DNA of 64,000 bases, taken from assembly GCF_002795805.1 (NCBI RefSeq), contig NZ_CP018799.1:1729001-1793000 (forward strand), in the 5' to 3' direction. Under the pieces are notes generated by a model that worked only from the letters and a program-made list of their open reading frames with translations, was not told where the DNA came from and did no database searches. The DNA is from Mariprofundus aestuarium (GTDB lineage: Bacteria; Pseudomonadota; Zetaproteobacteria; Mariprofundales; Mariprofundaceae). Below are positions 25,846 through 35,698 of this stretch, one piece after another (position 1 is the stretch's first letter; the number at the start of each line of letters is the position of its first letter). The position numbers and the translations under genes were made by a program.

Positions 25846-28800
25846 TTACGTCAGCGGGGAGAAGAGCATGTCGAAATCCTCAGGAGACCACAATGAATTC
25901 TGAGCCCCCTCTCTGCTATGAACGACACCTTCAGCCAGTTGTCGTTTACGCTCCTGCAATTCGAGGATTTTCTCCTCCACCGTTCCTTCGGTAATCAGTT
26001 TATAGACAAATACAGCCTTGTCCTGACCGATACGATGGGCACGGTCAGTCGCCTGAGCCTCAGCCGCCGGATTCCACCAGGGGTCGTAATGAATCACGGT
26101 ATCGGCAGCTGTCAGGTTCAGTCCCACTCCACCCGCCTTCAGGCTGATCAGAAACAGTGGCACTTCTCCGTTCTGGAACGACTCAATCGGCGTTTCTCGG
26201 TCACGCGTCTGCCCGGTCAGCTTCACATAACCAATCTTGCGCTTGATCATCTCCTTTTCGATCAATGCGAGCATGGTAGTAAACTGAGAGAAAAGCAGCA
26301 CTTTGCGCCCCTCTTCAATCATCTCAGGAAGCATATCGAGTAGCATCTCCAGCTTGGCCGATGGCGGTGCCTCATCATGACTGATACCGGAGACCAGACG
26401 TGGATCACAGCAGACCTGCCGCATTTTCAATAGGGCATCTAGCACCACAATCTGGCTCTTCGCCAACCCCATCGATGCCACAGCATCGCGCACCCGCTTC
26501 TGCATCGCCAGCCGCACACTCTCGTAGAGTTCGCGCTGCGCGCCCTCTATTTCGATACTACGGATCATCTCCGTCTTCGGAGGTAACTCCAGCGCCACCT
26601 GCTCCTTGGTTCGACGCAGCATGAATGGGCGAAGACGAACATTCAGCGCATCCTGCCTTGCTATATCACCCTGAATTTCAATCGGTTTTCTGAACAGGCG
26701 GGTGAAATTACGCTGATCATGCAGATAACCAGGCATCAGAAAATCAAACTGAGCCCATAACTCACCGAGATGATTTTCCATCGGGGTGCCGGTCATACAG
26801 ATCTTGTGATTGGCATGCAGTTTGCGCACCAGCTGTGAGCCCTTGGCTCGTGGGTTCTTTATATTCTGAGCCTCATCGAGAATCAGCAGGTGCCACTGCT
26901 GCTCTACCAGCGTATCGAAATCACGGGCCAGAAGCGGATAGGTCGTTAGCACTAGGTCAAATGAATCCAACTGGTCAAAGTGCAGGGCACGCGTCGGTCC
27001 ATGCACCACCAGCACTGAAAGGGATGGGGCAAACTTTTTCGCCTCTCGCCGCCAGTTATGCATCAGGCTGGTCGGCGCAATGACCAGCGCCGGAGACTCA
27101 AGGCGCCCATCCTCCTTCTCTTTGAGAATATGGGCCAGCGCCTGCACCGTCTTACCAAGCCCCATATCATCGGCAAGAATGCCACCCAACTGCATCTCAC
27201 GCAGAAACTGCATCCAGCTTAATCCAGCCAGCTGATAATCGCGCAAGTCAGCTTTAAGCCCCTTCGGCACATCGCACTCGGGTATCGTGCTGATATCGGA
27301 GAGCTGTTTCATATGCTTGAGCCATGCGCTGCTGCTGATCTGCACCGGCACATCAGAGTTACTGATGCTCTCCTCCAGCGCCAACAGCTGTGGCGCACTG
27401 AGCACCACCTCCTCTGTTTTTTTATCGCCGGCAAATACGTCGAGCATGAAACGCAGGATATTTGCGACCATCTCACCCGGCGCCGAAAGCAATCGTCCGT
27501 CTGGCAGTGGCAGTGGCACCTGCTCTTTCTCTTTCAACAACGCCAGCGACTCATTGCTCAGCAGTTCAGGCTGCTTTCCTACCCAGCTTCCCATGGCAGA
27601 GATCAGGTCAACCTCTTCTCCATCCGAAAGCGTGACCGTAAGGCTCGCCTGTCCCATCAAGCCGCTGCCCTGCCCTCCGGTTCTCTGGTTAATATCGAGC
27701 TGCCAGCCCGTAGCATGCTCAATCTGAAATGCAAAATTGTCGGCCACTTCAAGCGTAAAGCCCTTCTCCTCTAACTCTGGCGCCTCATAGAGCATCCATT
27801 CCGGCCAGTAGCTCTCATTATCAAGCGTAAACATCTGAGCTTCGAAATCGAAAAGTTCAGCCAGTTCCTGTTCCGCTAACGGCAGAAGTCCGGCCACCTC
27901 AAAGGCTTCGAACGCCTCCCTTTCAACATCCATATCGCGATGATAGTCAATCACCCTCTCTCCGCGGATAGCCCGGATGGCCTCCGGATCGGTGCAATAA
28001 GGTGTCTTTTTACCGTCATAATCGAACCATAGTTCAACTACATGGCACAGATCCGGCGTCCGGTGCCCCCAACGCTGGGCCAACTTTTTCGTATAAAGCT
28101 TAACCAGCGGCAGTGGCCTGACCTGTCGCTGCTCATGTGTCAGGCGAACTGGCCCCGGCACACCAACTGGCAGTTGCGCAGTCACTTTGGCTATCACATC
28201 ATCGTCACAGTCCAGCTCCACCGCAGGCATATTGAGCAGAATCTCGGCCACAGTCGACGGCTGCCCGGTCTCGATCGGGCCTGATAGGTTTGCATGCACA
28301 TCGATATACCAGGGAGGAGAAGTCGGCACGATCATCTCATCCTGCGACATCTGCAGTGACAAATGCTGGTCACCTCGACTGTTGAGCTTCCACTGCCATT
28401 CGCCTCTTCGCTTGTCATCGCGCTTCATGGCCTGATGATCCTTATCCTTCCAGTGGCAGCGCCCGGTTGAGAGCACCCGTTTGAGGATGCCCAGCCCCTC
28501 TTCACCCTTAATTCGGTAGCCACGCAAGGAAGATAGCGAGCGATCCGTAGCCACTTCCCTGAGAATCTTCTCATCTGATGAGAGGATATATTGTGGCACG
28601 CTGTACTGCAGGATATTGGCCGCATCATAGGGCACCGCTTTACCGTAACCGCCGGATTTAAGAAGTCTGGCAGTCACAAAGTGTAGGCGCACATCCTGAT
28701 CCCCGTCCGGCTCAAGAATATAGATCAGCCGCTGCTTGATGCCATCGGAGTACTCGGTAGTCGGTGCACTTCCATCTTTGACATTCTCTAGGGCTCCCAG

Positions 28801-29151
28801 CCATTGGCCAAAGGCAAAAGGGCCGACTGGAGGCGACGACGCTTCTGCTTCACCACCTTCCAGCTCATCCATCCACTCATAGAGTACGGCTGCAACATGT
28901 TTGCACTTCTCGCCCAAAGGGCAGCTGCACCGGCTATGGGTCAAGGCTTCATCAGAACGGGAGACCTGTACCTGGAGAGGTACGCGATCATCGCCACGCA
29001 CACTGGCCACCACGCTCTTTCCACCCTCATTCAGATCGAAATCATTAATTCGACCCTTTTCGAAAAGCTCTTTGCCCTTTGCAGCAGTCGCTTTTCCAAC
29101 CCATTTTCGGATCTGTGCTTCGGTCATTTCCGGCATCTCAGCCATAGACAT
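25846..29151 (-). CDS. SWIM-domain SNF2 family helicase, 1101 aa
   Basis: A DNA-dependent ATPase of the bacterial HepA/SNF2 type. The N-terminus has a SWIM zinc finger ([19 protein letters not shown], about 75-95). The middle is a long bacterial SNF2-associated region, and the C-terminal half is the motor: [21 protein letters not shown] (Walker A), [12 protein letters not shown] (DEAQ box), [56 protein letters not shown]. It overlaps the uvrB stop by 14 nt, so a link with DNA repair is plausible. The precise function of this subfamily is not established. Confidence 0.9.
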   Translation of the reverse strand: MSMAEMPEMTEAQIRKWVGKATAAKGKELFEKGRINDFDLNEGGKSVVASVRGDDRVPLQVQVSRSDEALTHSRCSCPLGEKCKHVAAVLYEWMDELEGGEAEASSPPVGPFAFGQWLGALENVKDGSAPTTEYSDGIKQRLIYILEPDGDQDVRLHFVTARLLKSGGYGKAVPYDAANILQYSVPQYILSSDEKILREVATDRSLSSLRGYRIKGEEGLGILKRVLSTGRCHWKDKDHQAMKRDDKRRGEWQWKLNSRGDQHLSLQMSQDEMIVPTSPPWYIDVHANLSGPIETGQPSTVAEILLNMPAVELDCDDDVIAKVTAQLPVGVPGPVRLTHEQRQVRPLPLVKLYTKKLAQRWGHRTPDLCHVVELWFDYDGKKTPYCTDPEAIRAIRGERVIDYHRDMDVEREAFEAFEVAGLLPLAEQELAELFDFEAQMFTLDNESYWPEWMLYEAPELEEKGFTLEVADNFAFQIEHATGWQLDINQRTGGQGSGLMGQASLTVTLSDGEEVDLISAMGSWVGKQPELLSNESLALLKEKEQVPLPLPDGRLLSAPGEMVANILRFMLDVFAGDKKTEEVVLSAPQLLALEESISNSDVPVQISSSAWLKHMKQLSDISTIPECDVPKGLKADLRDYQLAGLSWMQFLREMQLGGILADDMGLGKTVQALAHILKEKEDGRLESPALVIAPTSLMHNWRREAKKFAPSLSVLVVHGPTRALHFDQLDSFDLVLTTYPLLARDFDTLVEQQWHLLILDEAQNIKNPRAKGSQLVRKLHANHKICMTGTPMENHLGELWAQFDFLMPGYLHDQRNFTRLFRKPIEIQGDIARQDALNVRLRPFMLRRTKEQVALELPPKTEMIRSIEIEGAQRELYESVRLAMQKRVRDAVASMGLAKSQIVVLDALLKMRQVCCDPRLVSGISHDEAPPSAKLEMLLDMLPEMIEEGRKVLLFSQFTTMLALIEKEMIKRKIGYVKLTGQTRDRETPIESFQNGEVPLFLISLKAGGVGLNLTAADTVIHYDPWWNPAAEAQATDRAHRIGQDKAVFVYKLITEGTVEEKILELQERKRQLAEGVVHSREGAQNSLWSPEDFDMLFSPLT

Positions 29152-31120
29152 GTTGCTCCTTTATCCATAAAAACTCATCGCGATATTTAGCTGCATCTTC
29201 AAAGCGCAGGTCAGCGGCGGCTTCAGTCATCAGCCGCTCCAACTCCAGCATGCGCTGTTTTTTGTCAGCCTCTGTAGCCGGTTTTGACTCGGCAACCTCG
29301 GGAATCTGACCGTAATCCATCTCATAAACTGAACCGAGAATATCCTTAATCGATGACTTCACGGTCGTCGGTGTAATGCCGTGCGCAGCATTATAAGCCA
29401 GCTGCTTTTCACGCCTGCGTGCCGTCTCATCCATAGCCCGCTGCATTGAATCGGTCACCTTATCGGCATAAAGGATCACCCGCCCCTCGATATTACGGGC
29501 CGCACGTCCAATGGTCTGGGTCAGCGACCTTTCAGAGCGCAGGAACCCCTCCTTATCGGCATCGAAGATCGTGACCAGAGCGACTTCCGGCAGGTCGAGC
29601 CCCTCACGCAACAGGTTGATACCGATCAACACATCAAATACCCCGAGCCTGAGGTCGCGCAGGATCTCCATGCGCTCCACCGTATTAATATCGGAGTGAA
29701 GATAGCGCACCTTCATATCGAGATTGTTCAGGTATTCGGTCAGATCCTCGGCCATCCGCTTGGTCAGGCAGGTCGCTAATACGCGGAAACCGGAAGCAAT
29801 GGTCTCGTTTGCAACAGAGATGAAGTCGTCAACCTGTCTGGTCGCCGGACGAACCTCGATCTCAGGATCGACAAGACCTGTCGGTCGGATGATCTGCTCA
29901 ACAATCACGCCTTCGCACTTCTCCATCTCGTAATTACTGGGTGTAGCCGAGACATAGATCGCCTGCGGTACCACCGCCTCAAATTCGTGAAACTGCAGCG
30001 GCCTGTTATCCAATGCAGATGGCAAGCGGAATCCAAAATCAACCAGCGTCTGCTTGCGCGAACGGTCGCCTTTGAACATGCCACCAATCTGCGGCACCGT
30101 GACATGCGACTCATCCAGCATCACCAGCGCATTGTTGGGCAGGTAATCAAGCAGGGTCGGTGGCGCCTTGCCCTGGGGGCTGCCGGTCAGATGTCGTGAG
30201 TAGTTCTCAACACCAGTGCAGTAGCCCACCTCCTGGATCATCTCCAGATCAAAGATGGTGCGTTGCTCCAGCCTTTGCGCCTCCACCAGCTTGTTCTGGT
30301 CATATAGCTCGGCCAGTCGCTCGGCCAGCTCATCACGAATCGCATCCATCGCTTTGACCAGTTGATCGCGCGGTGTGACAAAATGGCTTTTGGGGAAAAC
30401 GGTATATTTATGCAGGCTTTCATTGCGCCTGCCGGTGAGTGGATCAAAGCTGCTGATCGCATCCACCTCATCACCAAAAAATTCAACGCGCAGCGCAAAA
30501 TCCTCGGCATGGGCCGGAAATATTTCGAGCACATCACCGCGCAACCGGAAGGTGCCGCGATGAAAATCGGTATCGTTACGCTGGTACTGCAGCTCAACGA
30601 GTTTATTGATCGCGACTCTCTGATCGACTTCCCGCCCCACCTCGAAATAGAGCAGCATGCCGGCATAGGCTTCGGGGCTGCCCAGGCCGTAGATGCAGGA
30701 GACAGAGGCAACAATAATCACATCCTCGCGCTCCAGCAGTGCGCGCGTAGCGGCATGACGCATGCGGTCGATCTGCTCATTGATCGCACTGTCCTTCTCG
30801 ATATAGGTATCACTCGACGGCACGTAGGCTTCCGGCTGGTAGTAGTCGTAATAGGAGACAAAATACTCCACCGCATTATTGGGGAAGAACTGCTTAAACT
30901 CGCCATAGAGCTGGGCTGCCAGCGTCTTGTTCGGAGCCATGATCAGGGTCGGTTTTTGGGTCTGCTCTATGACGCAGGCCATCGTGTAGGTCTTACCCGA
31001 GCCGGTCACACCCAGCAGGGTTTGATGGCGGCTGCCAGCTTCGACACCCGCAACAAGTTCGGCTATCGCCTGTGGCTGGTCACCACGTGGTTCAAAGTCT
31101 CCGGCAAGTTCAAAACGCAT
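29138..31120 (-). CDS. uvrB: Excinuclease ABC subunit B, 660 aa
   Basis: The damage-verifying helicase-like subunit of nucleotide excision repair. Seen are the start [17 protein letters not shown], Walker [15 protein letters not shown], the beta-hairpin region [42 protein letters not shown], helicase motifs V/VI ([22 protein letters not shown]) and the C-terminal UVR domain ([23 protein letters not shown]). Length is normal. It is followed by the SNF2 helicase gene with a 14-nt overlap. Confidence 0.97.
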   Translation of the reverse strand: MRFELAGDFEPRGDQPQAIAELVAGVEAGSRHQTLLGVTGSGKTYTMACVIEQTQKPTLIMAPNKTLAAQLYGEFKQFFPNNAVEYFVSYYDYYQPEAYVPSSDTYIEKDSAINEQIDRMRHAATRALLEREDVIIVASVSCIYGLGSPEAYAGMLLYFEVGREVDQRVAINKLVELQYQRNDTDFHRGTFRLRGDVLEIFPAHAEDFALRVEFFGDEVDAISSFDPLTGRRNESLHKYTVFPKSHFVTPRDQLVKAMDAIRDELAERLAELYDQNKLVEAQRLEQRTIFDLEMIQEVGYCTGVENYSRHLTGSPQGKAPPTLLDYLPNNALVMLDESHVTVPQIGGMFKGDRSRKQTLVDFGFRLPSALDNRPLQFHEFEAVVPQAIYVSATPSNYEMEKCEGVIVEQIIRPTGLVDPEIEVRPATRQVDDFISVANETIASGFRVLATCLTKRMAEDLTEYLNNLDMKVRYLHSDINTVERMEILRDLRLGVFDVLIGINLLREGLDLPEVALVTIFDADKEGFLRSERSLTQTIGRAARNIEGRVILYADKVTDSMQRAMDETARRREKQLAYNAAHGITPTTVKSSIKDILGSVYEMDYGQIPEVAESKPATEADKKQRMLELERLMTEAAADLRFEDAAKYRDEFLWIKEQHVYG

Positions 31121-31175
31121 CAGGCAACTATAACCCCGAAGATAGAGGAAACCAGTCCCGTTTTAAGAAAACAAT

Positions 31176-31206
31176 AAAAAAGGGGCCTTCGCTAGAAGGC
31201 CCCTTT
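31176..31206 (-). terminator. Rho-independent terminator (minus strand)
   Basis: A 12-bp stem AAAGGGGCCTTC/GAAGGCCCCTTT with loop GCTA. Read on the minus strand it is followed by a run of T, so it ends the transcript of the charged exported protein. Confidence 0.9.
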
Positions 31207-31226
31207 GATTCAATACCGCTTGACCC

Positions 31227-31571
31227 TTAAAACTGCCACCAGCGCTTGGATGGATTATCCGAAGCTTTAGGCGATGGCTCGCCGCGATGGGTTCGTTCCC
31301 TCTCCTTATCCCGCTCCTGAACAGCATCCTTATCCCGCTCTTTATCCTGATCCTTGTCACGCGCCTGATCCTTATCTTTATCCTTATCGGAATCCTTGTC
31401 CTTACGGCGATCCTTGTTCTTTTCTTTGTGTTTTTCGCCTTTCTCATAGCGATCACCACTCTTGTGCTTTTCACTTTTTACGGAACGTTCCTTGTCAGAA
31501 CCGGCCATAGATGGCGCTGCGTTGACGCTTATTGCGAAGACCATCGCAATCATTGCTACCAGATATTTCAT
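31227..31571 (-). CDS. Exported, extremely charged Lys/Asp-rich protein, 114 aa
   Basis: A signal peptide (MKYLVAMIAMVFAISVNAAPSMAG) leads into about 75 residues made almost wholly of K, D, E and R, with KDKD-type short repeats. It ends PSKRWWQF, a conserved-looking aromatic tail. No family was recognised. The composition predicts an unstructured, ion-binding periplasmic or surface protein (inference). A strong terminator follows directly, and an expression signal upstream is not obvious. Confidence 0.68.
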   Translation of the reverse strand: MKYLVAMIAMVFAISVNAAPSMAGSDKERSVKSEKHKSGDRYEKGEKHKEKNKDRRKDKDSDKDKDKDQARDKDQDKERDKDAVQERDKERERTHRGEPSPKASDNPSKRWWQF

Positions 31572-31696
31572 ATTTCTCTCCTTAAGCCCAATTCAGGACC
31601 AATAAATCTCTCCTGCAAGCCGACACTAGCGAAAACCGTCACCCCGCGTCAGCAGCAGTTTTCCACCACTGGGTGTATTATCCACAGCCTGGTTGG

Positions 31697-32407
31697 CTAC
31701 GCTTTAATATAGTGCAGAAACTGGCTGATGCGACCGGCTTTAATACCGCGCTGTTCAAACTTGGTCTCAGGACGATCAGCATCGCGTTCGATGAACCCAC
31801 CGACACCCGCCACATTGGTGAGCCCTGGCGTGACATCAAGAATATCACGCATCCACTCAGCCAGATCGGGTTTGTCGGTCGCAAGCTTGATAAAACCGCC
31901 CTTCTTGAGTCGGCTAACCATCAATGCTGCAAAATCTTTCTGGATGATACGGCGCTTATGATGACGGACTTTAGGCCATGGATCGGGATGATTGACAAAA
32001 ATACCATCGAGCTGCTCTTCAGCCACCTGATTGGTCAGTACAAACTGGGCCGGCAGTTGTGTAATGCGGCAACGTTCGATCAAACCTGCATCATCCATGC
32101 GGCATACCGCCTTGGCGACACCCGGCAGGTAAATCTCGACACCAATCAGCAGCCAGTCAGGATGGGTTTGGGCCAGATGCACGAGGAAATCACCGTTCCC
32201 AAAACCGATTTCCATCACCAGCGGCGTACCTTCAGGCAGATTAGCATCAGCCAGCGTTTTCTCTTTTGGTAACCCAATCACAGGCAGCCACTTCAGCAGG
32301 CGCGCCTCCTGCCCATCGGTAACAAAACCATTTTTGCGCCCGTGCGTGCGCATTTCATGTTGAATAAATTGATCACGGAACTCTTTGGACAATCGCATGC
32401 GCCGCAT
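31697..32407 (-). CDS. trmB: tRNA (guanine-N7)-methyltransferase, 236 aa
   Basis: Methylates G46 of tRNA using SAM. Conserved parts are LVMEIGFGNGDFLVHLA (SAM motif I), DWLLIGVEIYLPGVAKA, DGIFVNHPDPWPKVRHHKRRIIQ (catalytic PDPWxKxRHxKRR signature, here with NHP for the usual YFP) and LATDKPDLAEWM. Two start codons are possible (32407 and 32398); no ribosome binding site favours either. It is monocistronic between terminators or opposite genes. Confidence 0.95.
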   Translation of the reverse strand: MRRMRLSKEFRDQFIQHEMRTHGRKNGFVTDGQEARLLKWLPVIGLPKEKTLADANLPEGTPLVMEIGFGNGDFLVHLAQTHPDWLLIGVEIYLPGVAKAVCRMDDAGLIERCRITQLPAQFVLTNQVAEEQLDGIFVNHPDPWPKVRHHKRRIIQKDFAALMVSRLKKGGFIKLATDKPDLAEWMRDILDVTPGLTNVAGVGGFIERDADRPETKFEQRGIKAGRISQFLHYIKA

Positions 32408-32499
32408 GGTACGGCTTCGACACCGTTAGCCAACAGAAAACTGACTTGGTCTAAACGCCTGTCTGTGTATCATGCGATAAAACCTCAGGGAGAATGTCC

Positions 32500-32826
32500 A
32501 TGCTGAAAAAAACTATTATTGCAGCTACAGCGCTGCTATTCACCTCTGGCGCCGCAAATGCTGGTGAATATGCATATACCATTGATCACGGCACACCGGG
32601 TGTGATCTCCAGTGAAAGCAAAATGGCCCGTATCGTTCTGGTTGGTTCGGGTGACTGCTCCAAAATCCCATTCGAAGTCATTACCGATGGTGTGAAATCG
32701 CTTTCAGGTGAGATGAATCTCAGCAAACCACTCTCACTGCCGCTTGATTTGACCACCATTCACCTCTCCTGCTCCGCTGAAGGTGTAACTGCGAAGGTTA
32801 AGCGCAAAGGTGAAGGGCTGTTTTAA
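32500..32826 (+). CDS. Small exported protein of unknown function, 108 aa
   Basis: The signal peptide MLKKTIIAATALLFTSGAANAG is followed by a compact 86-residue mature part with two cysteines (about 55 and 94), probably disulfide-bonded. GGGAG lies 7 nt before the ATG at 32500, which is preferred over the ATG at 32494. No family was recognised. It is followed on the same strand by the YbjQ-like gene. Confidence 0.6.
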   Translation: MLKKTIIAATALLFTSGAANAGEYAYTIDHGTPGVISSESKMARIVLVGSGDCSKIPFEVITDGVKSLSGEMNLSKPLSLPLDLTTIHLSCSAEGVTAKVKRKGEGLF

Positions 32827-32939
32827 CAGACAACCCGATCCATCAGCAGAGACATCACCGCAATCAAACAAATGACACCACCGCGATGTGCAAGCATCGT
32901 CGGGACAGTTGAAACGTTAATGGAATCAGGGAGTTCAAT

Positions 32940-33260
32940 ATGCTGTTAAGTACCACCCCAACCATCGAAGGTAAACCGATCAGCGACTACAGAGGTGTAG
33001 TGGTCGGCGAAGCAATTCTCGGCGCCAATATCTTCCGCGATATGTTTGCAAACATCCGCGATATTGTCGGTGGCCGCTCCGGCGCTTACGAGAAAGAAAT
33101 GGCCAACGCGCGTACCATCGCATTTGAGGAAATGCAGACTCGTGCAACCGAACTGGGTGCCAATGCTATTGTCGGTATCGACATTGACTACGAAGTGATC
33201 GGCAAGGATGGCAGCATGATGATGGTCAGTGTCAGCGGCACTGCTGTTACTCTTGGTTAA
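32940..33260 (+). CDS. ybjQ: YbjQ/UPF0145 family protein, 106 aa
   Basis: A small cytosolic protein of the YbjQ family (also called heavy-metal-binding domain). The pattern is full: [49 protein letters not shown], then [32 protein letters not shown]. Family structures form pentamer-like rings; the function is not settled. An AGGG box lies about 8 nt upstream. Confidence 0.92.
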   Translation: MLLSTTPTIEGKPISDYRGVVVGEAILGANIFRDMFANIRDIVGGRSGAYEKEMANARTIAFEEMQTRATELGANAIVGIDIDYEVIGKDGSMMMVSVSGTAVTLG

Positions 33261-33266
33261 ATAATC

Positions 33267-33285
33267 GGGGCCGCATATGCGCCCC
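33267..33285. terminator. Possible hairpin between convergent genes
   Basis: GGGGcCGCATATGCGCCCC folds into a stem with a one-base bulge in the 30-bp gap between the convergent YbjQ and DJ-1 genes. It has no T run, so termination is only suggested by position. Confidence 0.35.
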
Positions 33286-33289
33286 TAGC

Positions 33290-33844
33290 TCAACCAACGA
33301 TGGAGAGCTTTATCTCTTCTGCTTTCTGTTCTCCACAGAGCCGGGCAATCAGGCGCAGGGAAAACTCAACGGCCGTACCCGCCCCGCGGCTGGTAATAAG
33401 GAAGTCATCCTCAACCACCACATCATCAACATAGACGGATGAGGGTTGCAGTTGCTCCATCTCAGACTGAAATGAGGGGTAAGAGGTTACCCTCATTCCT
33501 GCGGTAATGCCGTACGCGGCTAGTGCTGTAGGTGCGGCACAGATCGCGGCAATTGATTTTCTTTCACTGCGCATCCGTGTCACAACCGCCTTCACATTGG
33601 CATCGTCGCGCAGCAGGTGTGCATTCGGAAGTCCGCCCGGCAGCACCACCATATCCCATTCCTGATTCATCACCTCGGCGAGCGCCGCATCAGCCTCAAT
33701 GGTGATATTGGAACGCCCTGTAACCGGCTCGCCATCGAGGCTTGCCGTACAGACCTCCACACCTGCTCGCCTGAGCAGATCAACCACAGCCACGAATTCA
33801 ACCTCTTCCACACCATTGGTGAACGGAACCAGCACCTTTGCCAT
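33290..33844 (-). CDS. DJ-1/PfpI family protein (YajL-like), 184 aa
   Basis: Flavodoxin-like fold of the DJ-1 superfamily. The start AKVLVPFTNGVEEVEFVAVVDLLRRAGVEV, MVVLPGGLPNAHLLRDD and the nucleophile elbow IAAICAAPTALAAYGI (reactive Cys) are typical of YajL/DJ-1. These act as protein or nucleotide deglycases and oxidative-stress chaperones; which activity applies here is unknown. It begins 2 nt after the ybiB-like gene, forming a two-gene unit. Confidence 0.88.
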   Translation of the reverse strand: MAKVLVPFTNGVEEVEFVAVVDLLRRAGVEVCTASLDGEPVTGRSNITIEADAALAEVMNQEWDMVVLPGGLPNAHLLRDDANVKAVVTRMRSERKSIAAICAAPTALAAYGITAGMRVTSYPSFQSEMEQLQPSSVYVDDVVVEDDFLITSRGAGTAVEFSLRLIARLCGEQKAEEIKLSIVG

Positions 33845-33846
33845 AG

Positions 33847-34794
33847 CTAAACCTCCTCACTCCAATCTTCGGGAAAAACACCCTTCGAAGCCCATGTAAA
33901 TGCCTGCCCCATGCGTTGCATAACCGCGGCTTCACGCCCGGACAACACACCGGTCATGATAGCCGAGTTTTGTTGCTGCAGAAGTGATAAATCCAACGCT
34001 TCACGCGGATAGGGATCTAGCCCCGCCTCCCGGTAGCGAACACGGGTTGTTTTATCACCCTGCTGTTTGGCGATGATCTTCTGGCGATCGGCGTAGAGCT
34101 CCGGTTCCCCTTCAGCCCCCATAAAAATCAGTGAGCGTTCCTGCCCCAGCAGCATATTGGCCCCGCTCATATAATCGGCGTAAGGAGTGTGAAAAAAACC
34201 ATTCAGCTGCCCTTCGCACTGCAGGGGATTGAGCAGCCGTGCCACACTGTTGGCGAATGAGCGTACACCGAGGCGGGGCCGCAGATGGTAGATGCGAAAC
34301 AGGTCGGGGCAGAGATCGGCCAGGTCGACATAAACAATACCTTCGTGACCCAGCAGGCTGGCAGCCTCTGCAAGCGTAACCGCCCGCTTCACCCCCGCAG
34401 CCTGCAACACCTGCCATGCGGTCACACGTCCTTCAATCTGCTCGACGCCATGCACAAACACAGGAACTCCGGCATCGCGGGCCTTCAGTGCCGCGGCCAG
34501 ATAGGCGTGAGCTGCCCGTCGCTTGCCCGCATAACAGGGAAGATCAACTGCCCCAGCAGGGCTAACAGTGGCGCCAAAACCACCCATACGTGAACGCGCC
34601 GCCTCAACAAATCCAGCCAGTTCATTCGAGGTCTCCCCCTTCATGCGCTGGGCGATCAGGAATGCCCCCAGCTGCAACGCATCCGCATCGGGCGTTAAGA
34701 GCTGCAAGAAGACAGCCCTGGCCTCCTCCTGAGTGAGGTTTTCCGAACCGTTTTTGCCGCGCGCCACGCGACTGATCAGGGGTGATATATCCAT
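33847..34794 (-). CDS. ybiB: YbiB-like glycosyltransferase family 3 protein, 315 aa
   Basis: Homologous to anthranilate phosphoribosyltransferase (TrpD fold). The N-terminus MDISPLISRVARGKNGSENLTQEEARAVFLQLL and LGAFLIAQRMKGETSNELAGFVEA match the YbiB pattern (RxARGKxxxxxLxxEEA). E. coli YbiB binds nucleic acid and is LexA-controlled, without proven transferase activity. The ATG at 34794 is taken because it matches the YbiB start; an earlier ATG at 34815 adds seven unlikely residues. It is divergent from the amidotransferase gene, with about 40 bp between. Confidence 0.85.
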   Translation of the reverse strand: MDISPLISRVARGKNGSENLTQEEARAVFLQLLTPDADALQLGAFLIAQRMKGETSNELAGFVEAARSRMGGFGATVSPAGAVDLPCYAGKRRAAHAYLAAALKARDAGVPVFVHGVEQIEGRVTAWQVLQAAGVKRAVTLAEAASLLGHEGIVYVDLADLCPDLFRIYHLRPRLGVRSFANSVARLLNPLQCEGQLNGFFHTPYADYMSGANMLLGQERSLIFMGAEGEPELYADRQKIIAKQQGDKTTRVRYREAGLDPYPREALDLSLLQQQNSAIMTGVLSGREAAVMQRMGQAFTWASKGVFPEDWSEEV

Positions 34795-34835
34795 ATCCGA
34801 CTTGTACCACATCATCTGGTGACTATGCTAGTCGG

Positions 34836-35531
34836 ATGCGCTTTCTTGTGATTCAACATCTGGACATTGAGCCGCCCGCACTGATTGGCGAGGTCATTCA
34901 ATCGGCGGGTCACACACTGATTACAATTCATCTGGATCAGGGCGCCCCCCTCCCTGATTCCACTGGTTTTAACGGCATCATCATTATGGGCGGCCCGCAA
35001 TCGGCCAATGATGAAATCGACTATATCCTGAGTGAACTGGCATGGGTTAGAGAGACACTGGATAGAGGCTTGCCGATGCTCGGCGTATGCCTTGGTGCAC
35101 AGATCATGGCCAAAGCTTCCGGCGCTGAAATTATTGCATCACCAATTCGCGAACTGGGCTGGCATCCGGTCTATCACACAGTTGAAACTGGGAACGACCC
35201 TCTGTTCAAAGATATGGTGGACGGCCTGCCCGTTTTCCAGTGGCATGGTGAAACCTTCTCATTAACCGATGCCATGACACTGCTCGCCACCCACTTCGAT
35301 GTTCCCTCACAGGCATTCCGTTTGGGTAAAGCGCAGTACGGCCTGCAGTTCCATGTCGAGGTCGACGAATCAACCATCAGGCCGTGGATTGAATATGGTA
35401 AAAGCGAACGTGCTTTTCTCGGCACCGAAGGCATCAGCCTGCTGCACAGGGAGAGTTCACTCTATCTCGGATCGATGCAGAACTTCTGTAGAAATATGGT
35501 TAACAACTGGCTTAAAGAGATCGCACCTTAA
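34836..35531 (+). CDS. Class I glutamine amidotransferase-like protein, 231 aa
   Basis: A stand-alone GATase1 domain: MRFLVIQHLDIEPPALIGEV, IIMGGPQSANDE, LGVCLGAQIMAKASGAE (nucleophilic Cys) and YGLQFHVEVDESTI (catalytic His/Glu). It resembles the GMP-synthase-like amidotransferases (YfeJ/GuaA-N type), whose partners are often unknown. The start at 34836 gives the normal family N-terminus. It is probably cytosolic. Confidence 0.85.
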   Translation: MRFLVIQHLDIEPPALIGEVIQSAGHTLITIHLDQGAPLPDSTGFNGIIIMGGPQSANDEIDYILSELAWVRETLDRGLPMLGVCLGAQIMAKASGAEIIASPIRELGWHPVYHTVETGNDPLFKDMVDGLPVFQWHGETFSLTDAMTLLATHFDVPSQAFRLGKAQYGLQFHVEVDESTIRPWIEYGKSERAFLGTEGISLLHRESSLYLGSMQNFCRNMVNNWLKEIAP

Positions 35532-35605
35532 CAGCCACTGTTATCTCTACACCTCTGTTTTGACCTACTCTGTTAACGACTCGGGGGTAAAGCAGATTGA
35601 TAATG

Positions 35606-35623
35606 AAAGGCCCGGTCTTTTAT
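35606..35623 (+). terminator. Weak terminator-like hairpin
   Basis: AAAGGC/GGTCTTT forms a 6-bp stem (one G-T pair) around a 3-nt loop, followed by TTTTATTT. It would end the amidotransferase transcript; the evidence is modest. The rest of the 35532-35698 gap shows no clear promoter. Confidence 0.4.
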
Positions 35624-35698
35624 TTGGACTATTTTTCGGTTATAACTAGCCATTACGTTAGAATGAAGGAATAAAAGTCAGTAAGAGGTGCAGTTTAT

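Noticed and set aside
30362-31177. 271-codon open frame antisense to uvrB
   Set aside because: uvrB is unmistakable on the other strand; the antisense product has no recognisable domain.
31300-31420. Short tandem repeats that could be taken for a CRISPR or regulatory array
   Set aside because: The period follows codons for Lys and Asp in the charged exported protein; there are no spacers.
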